Assembly (NCBI GenBank): GCA_021772975.1
Contig: JAJFKY010000004.1
Span: forward strand, 1-64,000
Source of the DNA: Gammaproteobacteria bacterium
GTDB lineage: Bacteria; Pseudomonadota; Gammaproteobacteria; Xanthomonadales; Wenzhouxiangellaceae
DNA length: 64,000 bases
Direction of reading: 5' to 3'
Shown here: positions 1 through 7,892 of the stretch, piece by piece
Numbering within the stretch: the first letter of the stretch is position 1
How the letters are laid out: every line of letters begins with the position of its first letter
Notes under the pieces: generated by a model
What the model saw: the letters and a program-made list of their open reading frames with translations, nothing else
Databases searched by the model: none
Told to the model about the DNA's origin: nothing
Made by a program: the position numbers and the translations under genes

Positions 1-92
1 TCTTACCGAGAGGATTGTTCGGCACGTCGTGTGCCTCATCCCTTCGGGACCTGCGTGCCGCAGTCCAAATGCGTTCCCGACGCATTTAGTCA
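1..92 (-). repeat. palindromic (REP-like) element joined to the tRNA-Arg fragment
   Basis: Two clear stem-loops are present. AAATGCG (67-73) pairs with CGCATTT (81-87). CGGCACG (20-26) pairs with CGTGCCG (54-60), with an inner TCCC-TTC-GGGA hairpin at 39-49. The outermost flanks GAGGATTG (9-16) and the RC of the T-arm strand are also nearly complementary, so the tRNA T-arm strand may form the base of the structure. No coding potential is seen. The left boundary may lie outside the window. Confidence 0.55.
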
Positions 93-148
93 AACCTCTG
101 ACCCCTGCCTTCGGAGGGCAGTACTCTATCCAGCTGAGCTATGGGCGC
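93..148 (-). tRNA. tRNA-Arg(CCG), 5' part only; 3' end interrupted
   Basis: Read on the minus strand from 148, the sequence gives a standard 7-nt acceptor strand (GCGCCCA), a D-arm, an anticodon stem CTGCC/GGCAG with loop CTCCGAA (anticodon CCG, reading CGG), and the 5' strand of the T-arm (AGAGG-TT). This matches tRNA-Arg(CCG) closely up to the T-loop. The expected continuation (CGAATCC..., acceptor TGGGCGC, CCA) does not follow. Position 92 onward is a palindromic sequence, and no TGGGCGC acceptor strand is present before the window edge. The copy therefore looks non-functional, unless processing of an unusual kind restores it. Confidence 0.75.
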
Positions 149-277
149 GTCCTGCGGTGTATTGTAGGCAAGCGTGCGCGATTACGCTAGTTTGGCATGG
201 TGTGTAGCGTTGGCTATGGCTATAATAGCGGGCTGTATCAAAGCGGCCTGCCGCACCAGACTTGAGGAGTTTTCAGC

Positions 278-778
278 ATGAATCACGAAGATGGCGTGTT
301 CATGAAGCGTTTCAGCCTGCTGATTATCGGGCTGATGATATTTACTGTGGTCATTATCTTCTATGCGCTGCACCTGCATGATCAGCTGGTGCCCAGCGAA
401 AACCCGATCCGGGAAGAAGTCAAACTGGCGCGCATTCAGCCTGCCGCTGGAGTGTATGCCGGTGAGAGCGGGCGTACGCAGGTGGCGGAGGCCGCCGCCG
501 CTGCCAGCGCGGGACAACCGGCTGCTTACGGAGGCCGGTTGAATGCGGAAGAAATTTACAATGGTGTCTGCCAGGCCTGCCATACCACCGGTGCCGCGAG
601 TTCTCCGATGATCAGTGATCCATCGGCCTGGACCGATCGTGTGTCACAGGGTATGGATACACTGGTGGCCCATGCTATCAATGGCTATAACCTGATGCCT
701 GCCAAAGGCGGCATGCCCAGCCTGACCGATGAGCAGGTTCGGATTACCGTTGAATGGATGGTGGAACAGATTCAGTAA
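278..778 (+). CDS. cytochrome c5 family protein, membrane-anchored
   Basis: A 166-residue single-heme c-type cytochrome. An uncleaved-looking N-terminal membrane helix (about residues 11-31) is followed by an Ala-rich linker and a C-terminal heme domain. The heme motif is CQACH at 98-102, and the likely axial Met is Met140 in NLMPAKGG. That pattern is typical of the cytochrome c5/c555 group, which shuttles electrons in the periplasm. The start at 278 has GAGGAG eight bases upstream; an internal ATG at 302 is an alternative. The stop codon overlaps the ATG of the next gene (TAATG), so the two may be translationally coupled. Family assignment is firm; the partner oxidase cannot be told from here. 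Confidence 0.9.
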   Translation: MNHEDGVFMKRFSLLIIGLMIFTVVIIFYALHLHDQLVPSENPIREEVKLARIQPAAGVYAGESGRTQVAEAAAAASAGQPAAYGGRLNAEEIYNGVCQACHTTGAASSPMISDPSAWTDRVSQGMDTLVAHAINGYNLMPAKGGMPSLTDEQVRITVEWMVEQIQ

Positions 779-2532
779 TGCGCCTGCCGACAGCAAAACT
801 TATCAACGCCGCACTGTTGCGGCGTTTTTTATGGCCGTTAGTTATTGCCATCAGCATGGCGGGTTGCGATCAGCAACCGACAGCTATCGATCCCGCCCAG
901 CACTGTGAAGCGGATACCACCCCGATCAGCCAGGTGCAAGGTAGTGGCGCGCAATCAGAACTGACCGGGCAACGCGTCACGGTATCCGGGATTGTGACTC
1001 TGACACAGACGGAAGGGTTCTTTGTGCAGTCAGCGCCGGCCGATAGCGACGGTGATGCGGCAACCTCGGAGGCGCTGTGGATTGCCAATACTGAACCACC
1101 CGATCCACCCGGGCAGGGTGAGCGGGTAGCCGTTGCCGGGCAGGTAACCGAGTTGCCGACCGGCTCAGCACAGCACACGCTTACCGCGTTGCTGGACAGT
1201 TACTGGACTGTGTGTGGGCAGGCATCGCAGCTGCCGCTGCAGATGGTTGCGCGGCTGGATAATCTCGAGGCCTTTGAAAACATGCGCTTGCAGCTGCCGG
1301 ATGGGTGGCAGGTGGCGGATTTATATCCCCTGCGTAACCAGCAATTGCGCATCGCCAGTGAAAAATTGTATATCCCGACCCAGATCGTCGCGCCCGGTCA
1401 ATCCGCCCGCCGGTTGCAGGCACGCAACCGGCAACGCTCGGTGACGCTTGACTGGTCCGGCAGCGGCTTCAGCCTGCACAGCCGGCTACGCGCCGGCGAT
1501 CAATTGCGGAGCATCACCGGGGTTATGGACTTGCGTCCGCAACGGCCGGTGCTGTTGGCGGAGCAGGCGCCCGCCATCAGTCGCGCGGCCAAAGTGCCCC
1601 CTGTGCCGCCACTGGCGGAGGGTTTAATCAGGGTGGTCAGCATGAATGTTGAAAACCTGTTCAACGGCAATGGCCGGGGCGGCGGCTTTCCTGCTCCCCG
1701 TGGTGCGCAAACGCGCTCGCAATATCAGCAGCAGCTGGCGCGGCTGGTAGCGGCGGTCACGGTCCTGGATCCGGCGGTACTGGCTTTGATGGAACTGGAA
1801 AACGACGGGTATTCTGCTGACAGCGCGATTGCCCAGTTAAGCGCCGAATTGCAGCAGGCCTCCGGCCAGCCATGGACATTTATCAAGCCTGCCGAAGAGC
1901 GGTTGGGTGATGATGAAATTGCGGTCGGTCTGCTTTACCGGACCGATCGCGTGATGCCGCTGGGAGCCTCCGCCACGCTCACGGCGCGGCCGTTTGACGG
2001 CTTAAGCAGAGTCCCGCTGGCACAGCGTTTTAAAGCCATAAATAGCAAGGCAAGCCTGATCATCGCCGTTAATCACTTTAAATCCAAAGGTGGGTGTCCG
2101 CGGGGCAATGCCCGCAACAGTGATCAGGATGACGGCCAGGGTTGCTGGAATGAAGCGCGGATACGCTCCGCAACGGTGTTATCGGACTGGCTTAAGCAAT
2201 TGCAGCAGGATTGGCGGGAACCGCGGGTATTGATCGCCGGCGATTTGAACAGCTACCGCATGGAACAACCGATTCGAGCGCTGCTCAGAGCAGGCTGGTT
2301 GGACGTGGCGGGCGAGTTTCTGGAACCGCCGTTATACAGTTACCGTTATTTTGGTGAAATTGGGACGCTGGATTATATCTTTGCCAGCGCCGCCCAGATG
2401 CCATCGGTGCAGGCCGCGCATATCTGGCATATCAACAGTGATGCCGCGCCCGGCGAGCAGATTGCCGCGAGCAGCACCGGAATCGCCCGGTTTTCTGATC
2501 ACGATCCGGTGATAGTGGATATTAAACTTTAA
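778..2532 (+). CDS. ExeM/NucH-like extracellular endonuclease, lipoprotein
   Basis: A 584-residue protein with a lipoprotein signal (hydrophobic stretch ending SMAGC, Cys30), an N-terminal OB-fold-like region (about 45-140), and a C-terminal endonuclease/exonuclease/phosphatase domain. EEP motifs are MNVENLF (from about 289), ELEND, the GDLNSY metal site (about 488) and SDHDPV (about 573). An NHFKSKGG...NSDQDDGQGCWN insert is characteristic of the ExeM/NucH secreted DNases. It probably degrades extracellular DNA from the outer membrane. I place the start at ATG 778, overlapping the cytochrome stop, because an earlier in-frame ATG (754) would put 8 extra residues before the signal peptide. A terminator-like hairpin sits within the first codons (805-830). 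Confidence 0.88.
   Translation: MRLPTAKLINAALLRRFLWPLVIAISMAGCDQQPTAIDPAQHCEADTTPISQVQGSGAQSELTGQRVTVSGIVTLTQTEGFFVQSAPADSDGDAATSEALWIANTEPPDPPGQGERVAVAGQVTELPTGSAQHTLTALLDSYWTVCGQASQLPLQMVARLDNLEAFENMRLQLPDGWQVADLYPLRNQQLRIASEKLYIPTQIVAPGQSARRLQARNRQRSVTLDWSGSGFSLHSRLRAGDQLRSITGVMDLRPQRPVLLAEQAPAISRAAKVPPVPPLAEGLIRVVSMNVENLFNGNGRGGGFPAPRGAQTRSQYQQQLARLVAAVTVLDPAVLALMELENDGYSADSAIAQLSAELQQASGQPWTFIKPAEERLGDDEIAVGLLYRTDRVMPLGASATLTARPFDGLSRVPLAQRFKAINSKASLIIAVNHFKSKGGCPRGNARNSDQDDGQGCWNEARIRSATVLSDWLKQLQQDWREPRVLIAGDLNSYRMEQPIRALLRAGWLDVAGEFLEPPLYSYRYFGEIGTLDYIFASAAQMPSVQAAHIWHINSDAAPGEQIAASSTGIARFSDHDPVIVDIKL
805..830 (+). terminator. terminator-like hairpin inside the 5' end of the nuclease gene
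   Basis: AACGCCGC, a 6-nt loop, then GCGGCGTT followed by a run of six T residues. It has the form of an intrinsic terminator for the cytochrome c5 transcript, but it lies 27 bases inside the next gene's coding region. It may act as an attenuator. Confidence 0.6.
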
Positions 2533-2566
2533 CCACCCTGACTGAATCAGCGCTTGGGTATCACTA

Positions 2567-3184
2567 TCAGCTTACCTGGGCTGGCTGCGCCGCGCCAAGA
2601 GAGTCCTCACGCCACTGTTGTGCGTAGCTCAGTAGCTGCGGAAAAAAAGAGTCGAAGGTTGCCGCCAGCTGCTGTTCGTGTTGCTGTAGTTCCGCTAAAC
2701 CATCGGCAACCGGGTTGTCGTGCCGCAAACGCTGGCTGATGCCGGCATAAACCTGGGCCAGCATCTCGGTTTCACCATATCTTGCCAGCACGCGAGTTAC
2801 GCGCGCATAACGGGTAAAGCGCTGCAGACCGGCGGGCAACTGGTGGAAATGTGCGTTCAGCAGAGCCATCGCATCATCAGCAAAATCAAGCAACGGTTGC
2901 TGACAATACCGGGCCCATTCACGGCTTAGCAGATGATCCCAGTACACATCCAGAAGAATACCGGCATAGCGCCTGAATGGTGCTTCGAACAGATTGCGCG
3001 CTACAGCCAGTTCCGGATGCTGATCGGTGTAACTGTCCACCGCGCGATGTAACTGGATACCCATTCCGAGCATGCCCGGATAGCGTGTGACCACATCACC
3101 ACCGCGCACGTGGTCGCCGAACAGGACACCCAGGCGGACCTGCTCGTCCTGGCCGGCGGTAAGTAAGTGGGCCAGATGGTTCAT
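2567..3184 (-). CDS. acpH: acyl carrier protein phosphodiesterase
   Basis: A 205-residue AcpH (DUF479) protein. It hydrolyses the 4'-phosphopantetheine phosphodiester of holo-ACP to give apo-ACP, in the cytosol. The family signature is visible at the N-terminus (MNHLAHLLTA, then LGVLFGDHVRG) and in the HD-like His/Asp pattern HRAVDSYTDQHPE and LDVYWDHLL. Length is close to the E. coli enzyme (about 193). The gene stands alone, convergent with the nuclease gene, with only 34 bp between stop codons. Confidence 0.88.
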   Translation of the reverse strand: MNHLAHLLTAGQDEQVRLGVLFGDHVRGGDVVTRYPGMLGMGIQLHRAVDSYTDQHPELAVARNLFEAPFRRYAGILLDVYWDHLLSREWARYCQQPLLDFADDAMALLNAHFHQLPAGLQRFTRYARVTRVLARYGETEMLAQVYAGISQRLRHDNPVADGLAELQQHEQQLAATFDSFFPQLLSYAQQWREDSLGAAQPAQVS

Positions 3185-3409
3185 GGATGGGGATGCTCGC
3201 TTAAGACTTGCCGGATGCCCGGCGTGGCTGTCATTTTAGCGCTGTTTGCCGCACAAGGCATCCATGCAAACATTCAGCACTTATTGCCTGACAGCATAAC
3301 TGTTTGAAATTAAGAAGGAAAATTACCTAAAACCCATCTGTCTTTATGAAACCGGCGGGCTGGGTTATTATCACTGGCCCACCTTTGCATGTGGTCACTT
3401 GGCAACAGT

Positions 3410-4093
3410 ATGACTGAACAGGCCCAACATCAGCCGGAAACCTTTCCGGACGGGAACACGGAGTTCACCCTGGACGGCCCGGCCGGCTTGCTGGAATGTA
3501 TCGCTGATGTGCCTGAAGCTGAGGTCAGGCAACCGGCCTATGCGGTCATCTGTCATCCCCATCCGCAGCATGGCGGCACCATGCGCAACAAAGTGGTCAC
3601 TATTCTGGAACGCTCATTGCGGGAGTTGGGCCTGGCAACGGTGCGGTTCAATTTTCGGGGGGTATGTGAGAGCCAGGGCAGCTACGCCGAAGGTGAAGGC
3701 GAATTGCAGGATTTACTGGCCGTCAACGACTGGGCGCGCCAGTGCCTGCCGGATCATGAATTATGGCTGGCGGGCTTTTCGTTTGGTTCCTGGATTGCCG
3801 CAAGAGCCGCGCATACGCTCAATCCACGGCAATTAATTTCTATTGCGCCACCGGTTGAGCGGTTGGAATTCGAAGCCGTGCATATTCCGGGCTGTCACTG
3901 GTTGATTATCCAGGGAGAGGATGATGATGTGGTTGACGCACAGGCGGTGCGTGCCTGGGCCGAAGACATTGATCCAGCGCCGCAACTGCTGGTGATGCCG
4001 CAGGCCGGGCATTTTTTTCACCGGCGCTTAATGGACTTAAGGGGGTTGCTGAAAAATACGCTGCGCGAGCATTTGCCGGCCCCGGCGCCCTGA
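3410..4093 (+). CDS. alpha/beta hydrolase, COG2945 type
   Basis: A cytosolic serine hydrolase of about 227 residues. It has the COG2945 pattern: CHPHPQHGGTMRNKVV near the N-terminus, FNFRG, and the nucleophile elbow GFSFGS. The C-terminal catalytic His is likely in QAGHFFH. The substrate is unknown; relatives are generally described as uncharacterised hydrolases. An upstream in-frame ATG (3389) would add 7 residues, and neither start has a convincing ribosome-binding site. The zapE gene starts 9 bp after the stop on the same strand, so the two are likely co-transcribed. Confidence 0.82.
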   Translation: MTEQAQHQPETFPDGNTEFTLDGPAGLLECIADVPEAEVRQPAYAVICHPHPQHGGTMRNKVVTILERSLRELGLATVRFNFRGVCESQGSYAEGEGELQDLLAVNDWARQCLPDHELWLAGFSFGSWIAARAAHTLNPRQLISIAPPVERLEFEAVHIPGCHWLIIQGEDDDVVDAQAVRAWAEDIDPAPQLLVMPQAGHFFHRRLMDLRGLLKNTLREHLPAPAP

Positions 4094-4102
4094 CGAACTG
4101 TT

Positions 4103-5191
4103 TTGCCTACCACCGCTTCCCCTCAGAAGCGCTATCAGGCGCTGCTGGATTCCGGTAAGTTTTCCGCTGACGAGACCCAGGCCACCGCGGTGGCGCTGCT
4201 GGAACAGCGTTATCAACAGATCATATCCGCGCAGACCATCCCGGGCTGGAAGTTCTGGCGGCAGCCTGAGGCGATTCCGGGTCTGTACCTATGGGGTGGG
4301 GTTGGCCGCGGTAAAACCTGGCTGATGGACCTGTTCTATGAATGCCTGCCAGCCGGAGTCAACAAGCGGCGAGTGCATTTTCACCGTCTGATGGGAGAAG
4401 TGCATGAACGGCTGAGGACTCTGGGTGAAGGTCGGGACCCGTTGCCCAGGCTGGCGGATGAAATTGCTGATCATGCCCATGTTTTGTGCTTTGATGAATT
4501 TTTTGTCAGTGATATCGGTGATGCAATGCTGCTGGCGGGCTTGCTGAAGCGCTTGTTCGAGCGGCGCGTGTTACTGATAGCAACCTCAAACGTGCATCCA
4601 GATGAGCTCTACAAGGATGGTCTGCAGCGCGCTAGATTTATGCCCAGTATTGAACTGTTGCAGCAGCATTGTGAAATCTATCATTTATCGGCTGAGCAGG
4701 ATTACCGCCTGCGCAAACTGGAAAGAGCGCGGCTGTATCATTATCCGCTGGATGAACAAGCCTGTCAGGGCCTATTGAAAATTTTTGAAGAAGTGGTGCC
4801 GGGTGCCTGGCATCACGGCAAGCCATTACGGATCAACGGCCGTGGAATCGAAACGTTGCGCATTGCCAACAGTGTGGCCTGGTTTGAATTTGCACCGCTG
4901 TGCCGGCAGGCCCGCAGTGTGGATGATTACATTGAATTGGCGCGCCGTTTTGCCACCGTCATTATTGAAGCAGTGCCAGCCATGAGCGATGATGACAATG
5001 ACGCCAGCCGCCGCTTTATTAACCTGGTGGATACGTTTTATGACCGGCAGGTCAAGCTGGTATTATCGGCGGAAGTCGAGTTGAGCCAGTTATATACCGG
5101 TGCCAGACTCAGCTTTGAATTCCAACGCACCCAGAGCCGCCTGCAGGAAATGCAAAGCAAAGATTATCTGTCAAGACCACATTTATCCTGA
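4103..5191 (+). CDS. zapE: cell division ATPase ZapE (AFG1-like)
   Basis: A 362-residue AFG1/LACE1-family P-loop ATPase; E. coli ZapE is 375 residues. ZapE associates with FtsZ at the constricting division ring. Walker A is GGVGRGKT (about 65-72) and Walker B is LCFDEFF (about 130). The family motif LIATSNVHPDELY and the C-terminal FINLVDTFYDR are present. The start appears to be TTG at 4103, since no ATG or GTG lies between the preceding stop and the conserved N-terminal region; the ribosome-binding site is weak. Confidence 0.9.
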   Translation: MPTTASPQKRYQALLDSGKFSADETQATAVALLEQRYQQIISAQTIPGWKFWRQPEAIPGLYLWGGVGRGKTWLMDLFYECLPAGVNKRRVHFHRLMGEVHERLRTLGEGRDPLPRLADEIADHAHVLCFDEFFVSDIGDAMLLAGLLKRLFERRVLLIATSNVHPDELYKDGLQRARFMPSIELLQQHCEIYHLSAEQDYRLRKLERARLYHYPLDEQACQGLLKIFEEVVPGAWHHGKPLRINGRGIETLRIANSVAWFEFAPLCRQARSVDDYIELARRFATVIIEAVPAMSDDDNDASRRFINLVDTFYDRQVKLVLSAEVELSQLYTGARLSFEFQRTQSRLQEMQSKDYLSRPHLS

Positions 5192-5204
5192 TCGACAGCA
5201 AATT

Positions 5205-5272
5205 TTTTAACAATCAATAACTCCGAACGCGACAGCTTCGGAAATTACGTATTTGCGCCGAGTTTTTTACCT
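5205..5272 (+). terminator. possible terminator after zapE
   Basis: CCGAA...TTCGG (about 5223-5241) forms a small hairpin. A larger imperfect pairing, AACTCCGAACGCG with GCGCCGAGTT followed by TTTT near 5257-5270, would make an intrinsic terminator. The stem has mismatches, so confidence is low. Confidence 0.35.
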
Positions 5273-5319
5273 ATATCTTGATACCTGAAGGGTTATTTAA
5301 TCTGTTCGAGGTAATCAAT

Positions 5320-5673
5320 ATGCCAGCACACAATACCTATATACGCCGTTATCAGTATGAATTTTACGGCGATCAGGTTAAACAAAAAAATCAGCCATTG
5401 GCAATGCTGTATTTATACAGCGACAATAATACGTTGATTGCCGCTATCGCGTTTGGGGCAGAAGCCGATGCCCGTCCGCCGGTGGAAAATGAAGGGATTG
5501 TAATAGCCAGTTATCCAGCGGAAGTTATGAGTTCTATGATAGATATGCTGCGCAACGAAAAGCCGGTAATATTTTCATGGGATGCGACAGCACAGACCAC
5601 CCGTATCACCACCGGTAATGAGCCAGTCGGCGAACAGGAGCTTAGAAAACTGTTCTCCTTTCTGTATATATAA
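5320..5673 (+). CDS. small hypothetical protein
   Basis: I do not recognise this 117-residue protein. It has no signal peptide or membrane segment. It begins MPAHNTYIRRYQYEFYG, has a central LAMLYLYSDNNTLIAAIAFG strand-rich part and ends LRKLFSFLYI. The start at 5320 is chosen for GAGGTAA 9 bases upstream; a longer frame from 5278 has no ribosome-binding site. It stands alone between zapE and the universal stress gene. Confidence 0.7.
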   Translation: MPAHNTYIRRYQYEFYGDQVKQKNQPLAMLYLYSDNNTLIAAIAFGAEADARPPVENEGIVIASYPAEVMSSMIDMLRNEKPVIFSWDATAQTTRITTGNEPVGEQELRKLFSFLYI

Positions 5674-5724
5674 AACATTGCCACTACAGACCAAACAAGG
5701 CCGCCCCACCAGGGTTACGCCCGA

Positions 5725-5771
5725 AATGGTCCAATCCTGCATTGCGCAACGACGCTTTGCCTTGGACCATT
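5725..5771. promoter_or_regulatory. inverted repeat upstream of the universal stress gene
   Basis: A perfect 10-bp inverted repeat, AATGGTCCAA (5725-5734) and TTGGACCATT (5762-5771), encloses a TTGCGCAA palindrome at 5742-5749. It could be a transcript hairpin or a regulator site. There is no T-tract, so it is not an obvious terminator. Confidence 0.35.
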
Positions 5772-5937
5772 CCAGGCCCCTGATAAACTTTATATGGCGC
5801 GGGCATGGCAGATTAAATCAGAGGTTTCCTAGGTAATTACCCTGATGGATTAGGTAAAATCGCGAGTACTTCATCAGCGCATTCTGCGTTAGGCTGAGAG
5901 CAGCAAGTGGGTCTTGTACCAGGAGTAACCGGGCAGC

Positions 5938-6933
5938 ATGGTTTCAGATAATCAGTTACTTGTCATTATTGATCCTCGAGAAGATTCAGGTTGCGTAATT
6001 CAGAGGGCTATAGAGTTGGCTCAAAACCTGGATGTAGGGCTGGAGTTGTTTGCTTGCCACCACCAGGCCAGCAATCTTTCCGCCGCGGTATTAAAAACTG
6101 AAATACTGCATCAGACTTTTTTTGATCCGCTGACGAAACTGCATGAGTCACTGGAAAAAATCGCCGAGCCGGTGCGTGCCTATGGCCTGGAAGTCAGCGT
6201 TGATGCAGTCTGTGATGCGCCCTTATATGCGGCGATTATCCGTAAAGTCCTGCGCGATGAGCCGCGTTGGGTGATCAAGGATGCCCGGCATCATAGAACC
6301 CTGGCGGGTATCGCGTTTGATAATACCGACTGGAATCTGATTCGCGAATGCCCCTGTCCGTTATGGCTGGTGCGTTCACCGGAAGCTATCGCTGGAGCAC
6401 GGATCATCGCGGCGGTTGACCCGCTGCATGAACATGATAAGCCAGCTTCGCTGGATCAGCAGATTGTGGCACTGGCGCAATTCATCAGCGCACAGGTCAA
6501 AGGCGAACTGCATATTCTGCATGCTTATGACACAACACCTGCTTATATGATTACCCCCGGCGTTGAGTCGGGCAGTGTTGACTGGCAGCAAATTGAAGAG
6601 CACCTGTATAAAATTCACGACAGTGCATTATTCAAGCTGGCCAAAGAATTTTCCATACCAGCTTCTCAGGTCCATCTGGAAGCTGGCTCAGTACGCAAAA
6701 CAATGTCACGTCTGGTTAAGGATCTGCAGGCAGGTCTGGTGGTCATGGGGGCGGTGGCAAGAAATCCGTTAAAACGCATTTTTATCGGCAGCTCCGCGGA
6801 AGAAGTACTGGATAATTTGCCATGCGACATTGTGGTGGTGAAACCAGACTGGTTTGTTACCTCGTTGGATAAAACGCCGTATGTCAAAGACCTTGAGTTG
6901 ATCAAGGACCGGAAGTGGGGTTTGAAGTGTTGA
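5938..6933 (+). CDS. uspE: tandem universal stress protein, UspE-like
   Basis: A 331-residue cytosolic protein with two UspA-like Rossmann domains. The first is about 1-150, starting LLVIIDPRED; the second is about 155-305. The second holds the nucleotide-binding pattern GAVARN...IFIGSSAEEVLDNLPCDIVVVKP. Size and layout match UspE (E. coli 316 residues), which is linked to stress survival and motility or adhesion phenotypes. AGGAG precedes the ATG by 12-16 bases. No fnr gene is adjacent, unlike in E. coli. Confidence 0.85.
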   Translation: MVSDNQLLVIIDPREDSGCVIQRAIELAQNLDVGLELFACHHQASNLSAAVLKTEILHQTFFDPLTKLHESLEKIAEPVRAYGLEVSVDAVCDAPLYAAIIRKVLRDEPRWVIKDARHHRTLAGIAFDNTDWNLIRECPCPLWLVRSPEAIAGARIIAAVDPLHEHDKPASLDQQIVALAQFISAQVKGELHILHAYDTTPAYMITPGVESGSVDWQQIEEHLYKIHDSALFKLAKEFSIPASQVHLEAGSVRKTMSRLVKDLQAGLVVMGAVARNPLKRIFIGSSAEEVLDNLPCDIVVVKPDWFVTSLDKTPYVKDLELIKDRKWGLKC

Positions 6934-6984
6934 GGTTTACCGGTTAGCGATGACTGTTGCGTTAATGCACTGGCGAGAAAGTTG

Positions 6985-7200
6985 ATGAACGATAAATATT
7001 TGGAGTTGCGCGCGCGGCGGGATGAATTGAGGCAGCGCCTGAAGGCGATTCATGCGGACTACCGGCAAGGTTTGTCAGCTGATCTTGAAGAGCAGGCCGT
7101 GCAACTGGAAAACGCTGAGACCTTATCCGAGATAGCCCGGCTTGCACAGCTTGAGCTGGATGAGGTGGAGAAAAAAATACGCAGTTATGAACATACCTGA
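6985..7200 (+). CDS. small DksA/TraR-like coiled-coil protein without zinc finger
   Basis: A 71-residue, highly charged helical protein. The stretch LSADLEEQAVQLEN resembles the N-terminal coiled coil of TraR/DksA-family RNA-polymerase regulators (LRxRRxELxxRL...EEQAVExEN). It stops before the position where the C4 zinc finger would begin; no Cys is present. Whether it binds RNA polymerase is unknown. The 3' end overlaps the convergent bioD by 16 bp. The ATG at 6985 is preceded by an in-frame TTG. Confidence 0.65.
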   Translation: MNDKYLELRARRDELRQRLKAIHADYRQGLSADLEEQAVQLENAETLSEIARLAQLELDEVEKKIRSYEHT

Positions 7201-7892
7201 GCAGTGCGTGCCAGACTCTGACGACTCTGGCCAAGCAAGCTGGTGTCGATCACAGGTGTTGCCTCGAAATCTATACTGCCAATAAAGGGTGCATCCAGCA
7301 ATTTGATCAGAGTGTCGATGTTCTCCTGCTGATACAACATGTCCGGATCGACATGATTGGCGAACCAACCCGCCAAAACCAGTTTATCCTGCTGGATATG
7401 CCGGGCGGTCAGCAAGCTATGATTCAGGCATCCCAAACGCATTCCGGCTATCAGTATGATCGTGGCGTCGACGGCCCGGGCAATATCCGCCTGCCAGATG
7501 ACCTGTTCAGCCGTTAATGACACCGGCGCCAGCCAGCCGCCAAAACCTTCAATTAACACTACTTCGGCGTGGCAGTCTTCAATGGCCTGGCTGATCACGT
7601 CCAACTGAATATTAACGCCGGCCTGCCGGGCGGCAATATGCGGCGCGATGGGGGGCGCGAAGCAATAAGGGTTAAGTTGATCCAACGGCAGTTTTACTGA
7701 AGCCGCCTGATCCAGCCGGGTGACATCATCGTTGACCAATTGACCGTCAAGCTGCTCCGCGCCGCTGGCCAGCGGTTTGAAACAGGCCACGGATTTACCT
7801 TCGCGAATGAACTGTCTGGCCAGCAGACAGGTGACATGGGTTTTGCCGATACCGGTATCCGTGCCGGTGACGAAATAGCGTTCGCTGGTCAT
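7185..7892 (-). CDS. bioD: dethiobiotin synthetase
   Basis: A 235-residue BioD. It carries out ATP-dependent carboxylation and ring closure of DAPA to dethiobiotin, the penultimate step of biotin synthesis. The P-loop GTDTGIGKT is at the N-terminus, and EGFGGWLAPV matches the conserved EGAGG-type segment. It is the last gene of bioB-bioF-bioH-bioC-bioD; its ATG overlaps the bioC stop by four bases (ATGA). Confidence 0.95.
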   Translation of the reverse strand: MTSERYFVTGTDTGIGKTHVTCLLARQFIREGKSVACFKPLASGAEQLDGQLVNDDVTRLDQAASVKLPLDQLNPYCFAPPIAPHIAARQAGVNIQLDVISQAIEDCHAEVVLIEGFGGWLAPVSLTAEQVIWQADIARAVDATIILIAGMRLGCLNHSLLTARHIQQDKLVLAGWFANHVDPDMLYQQENIDTLIKLLDAPFIGSIDFEATPVIDTSLLGQSRQSLARTAQVCS

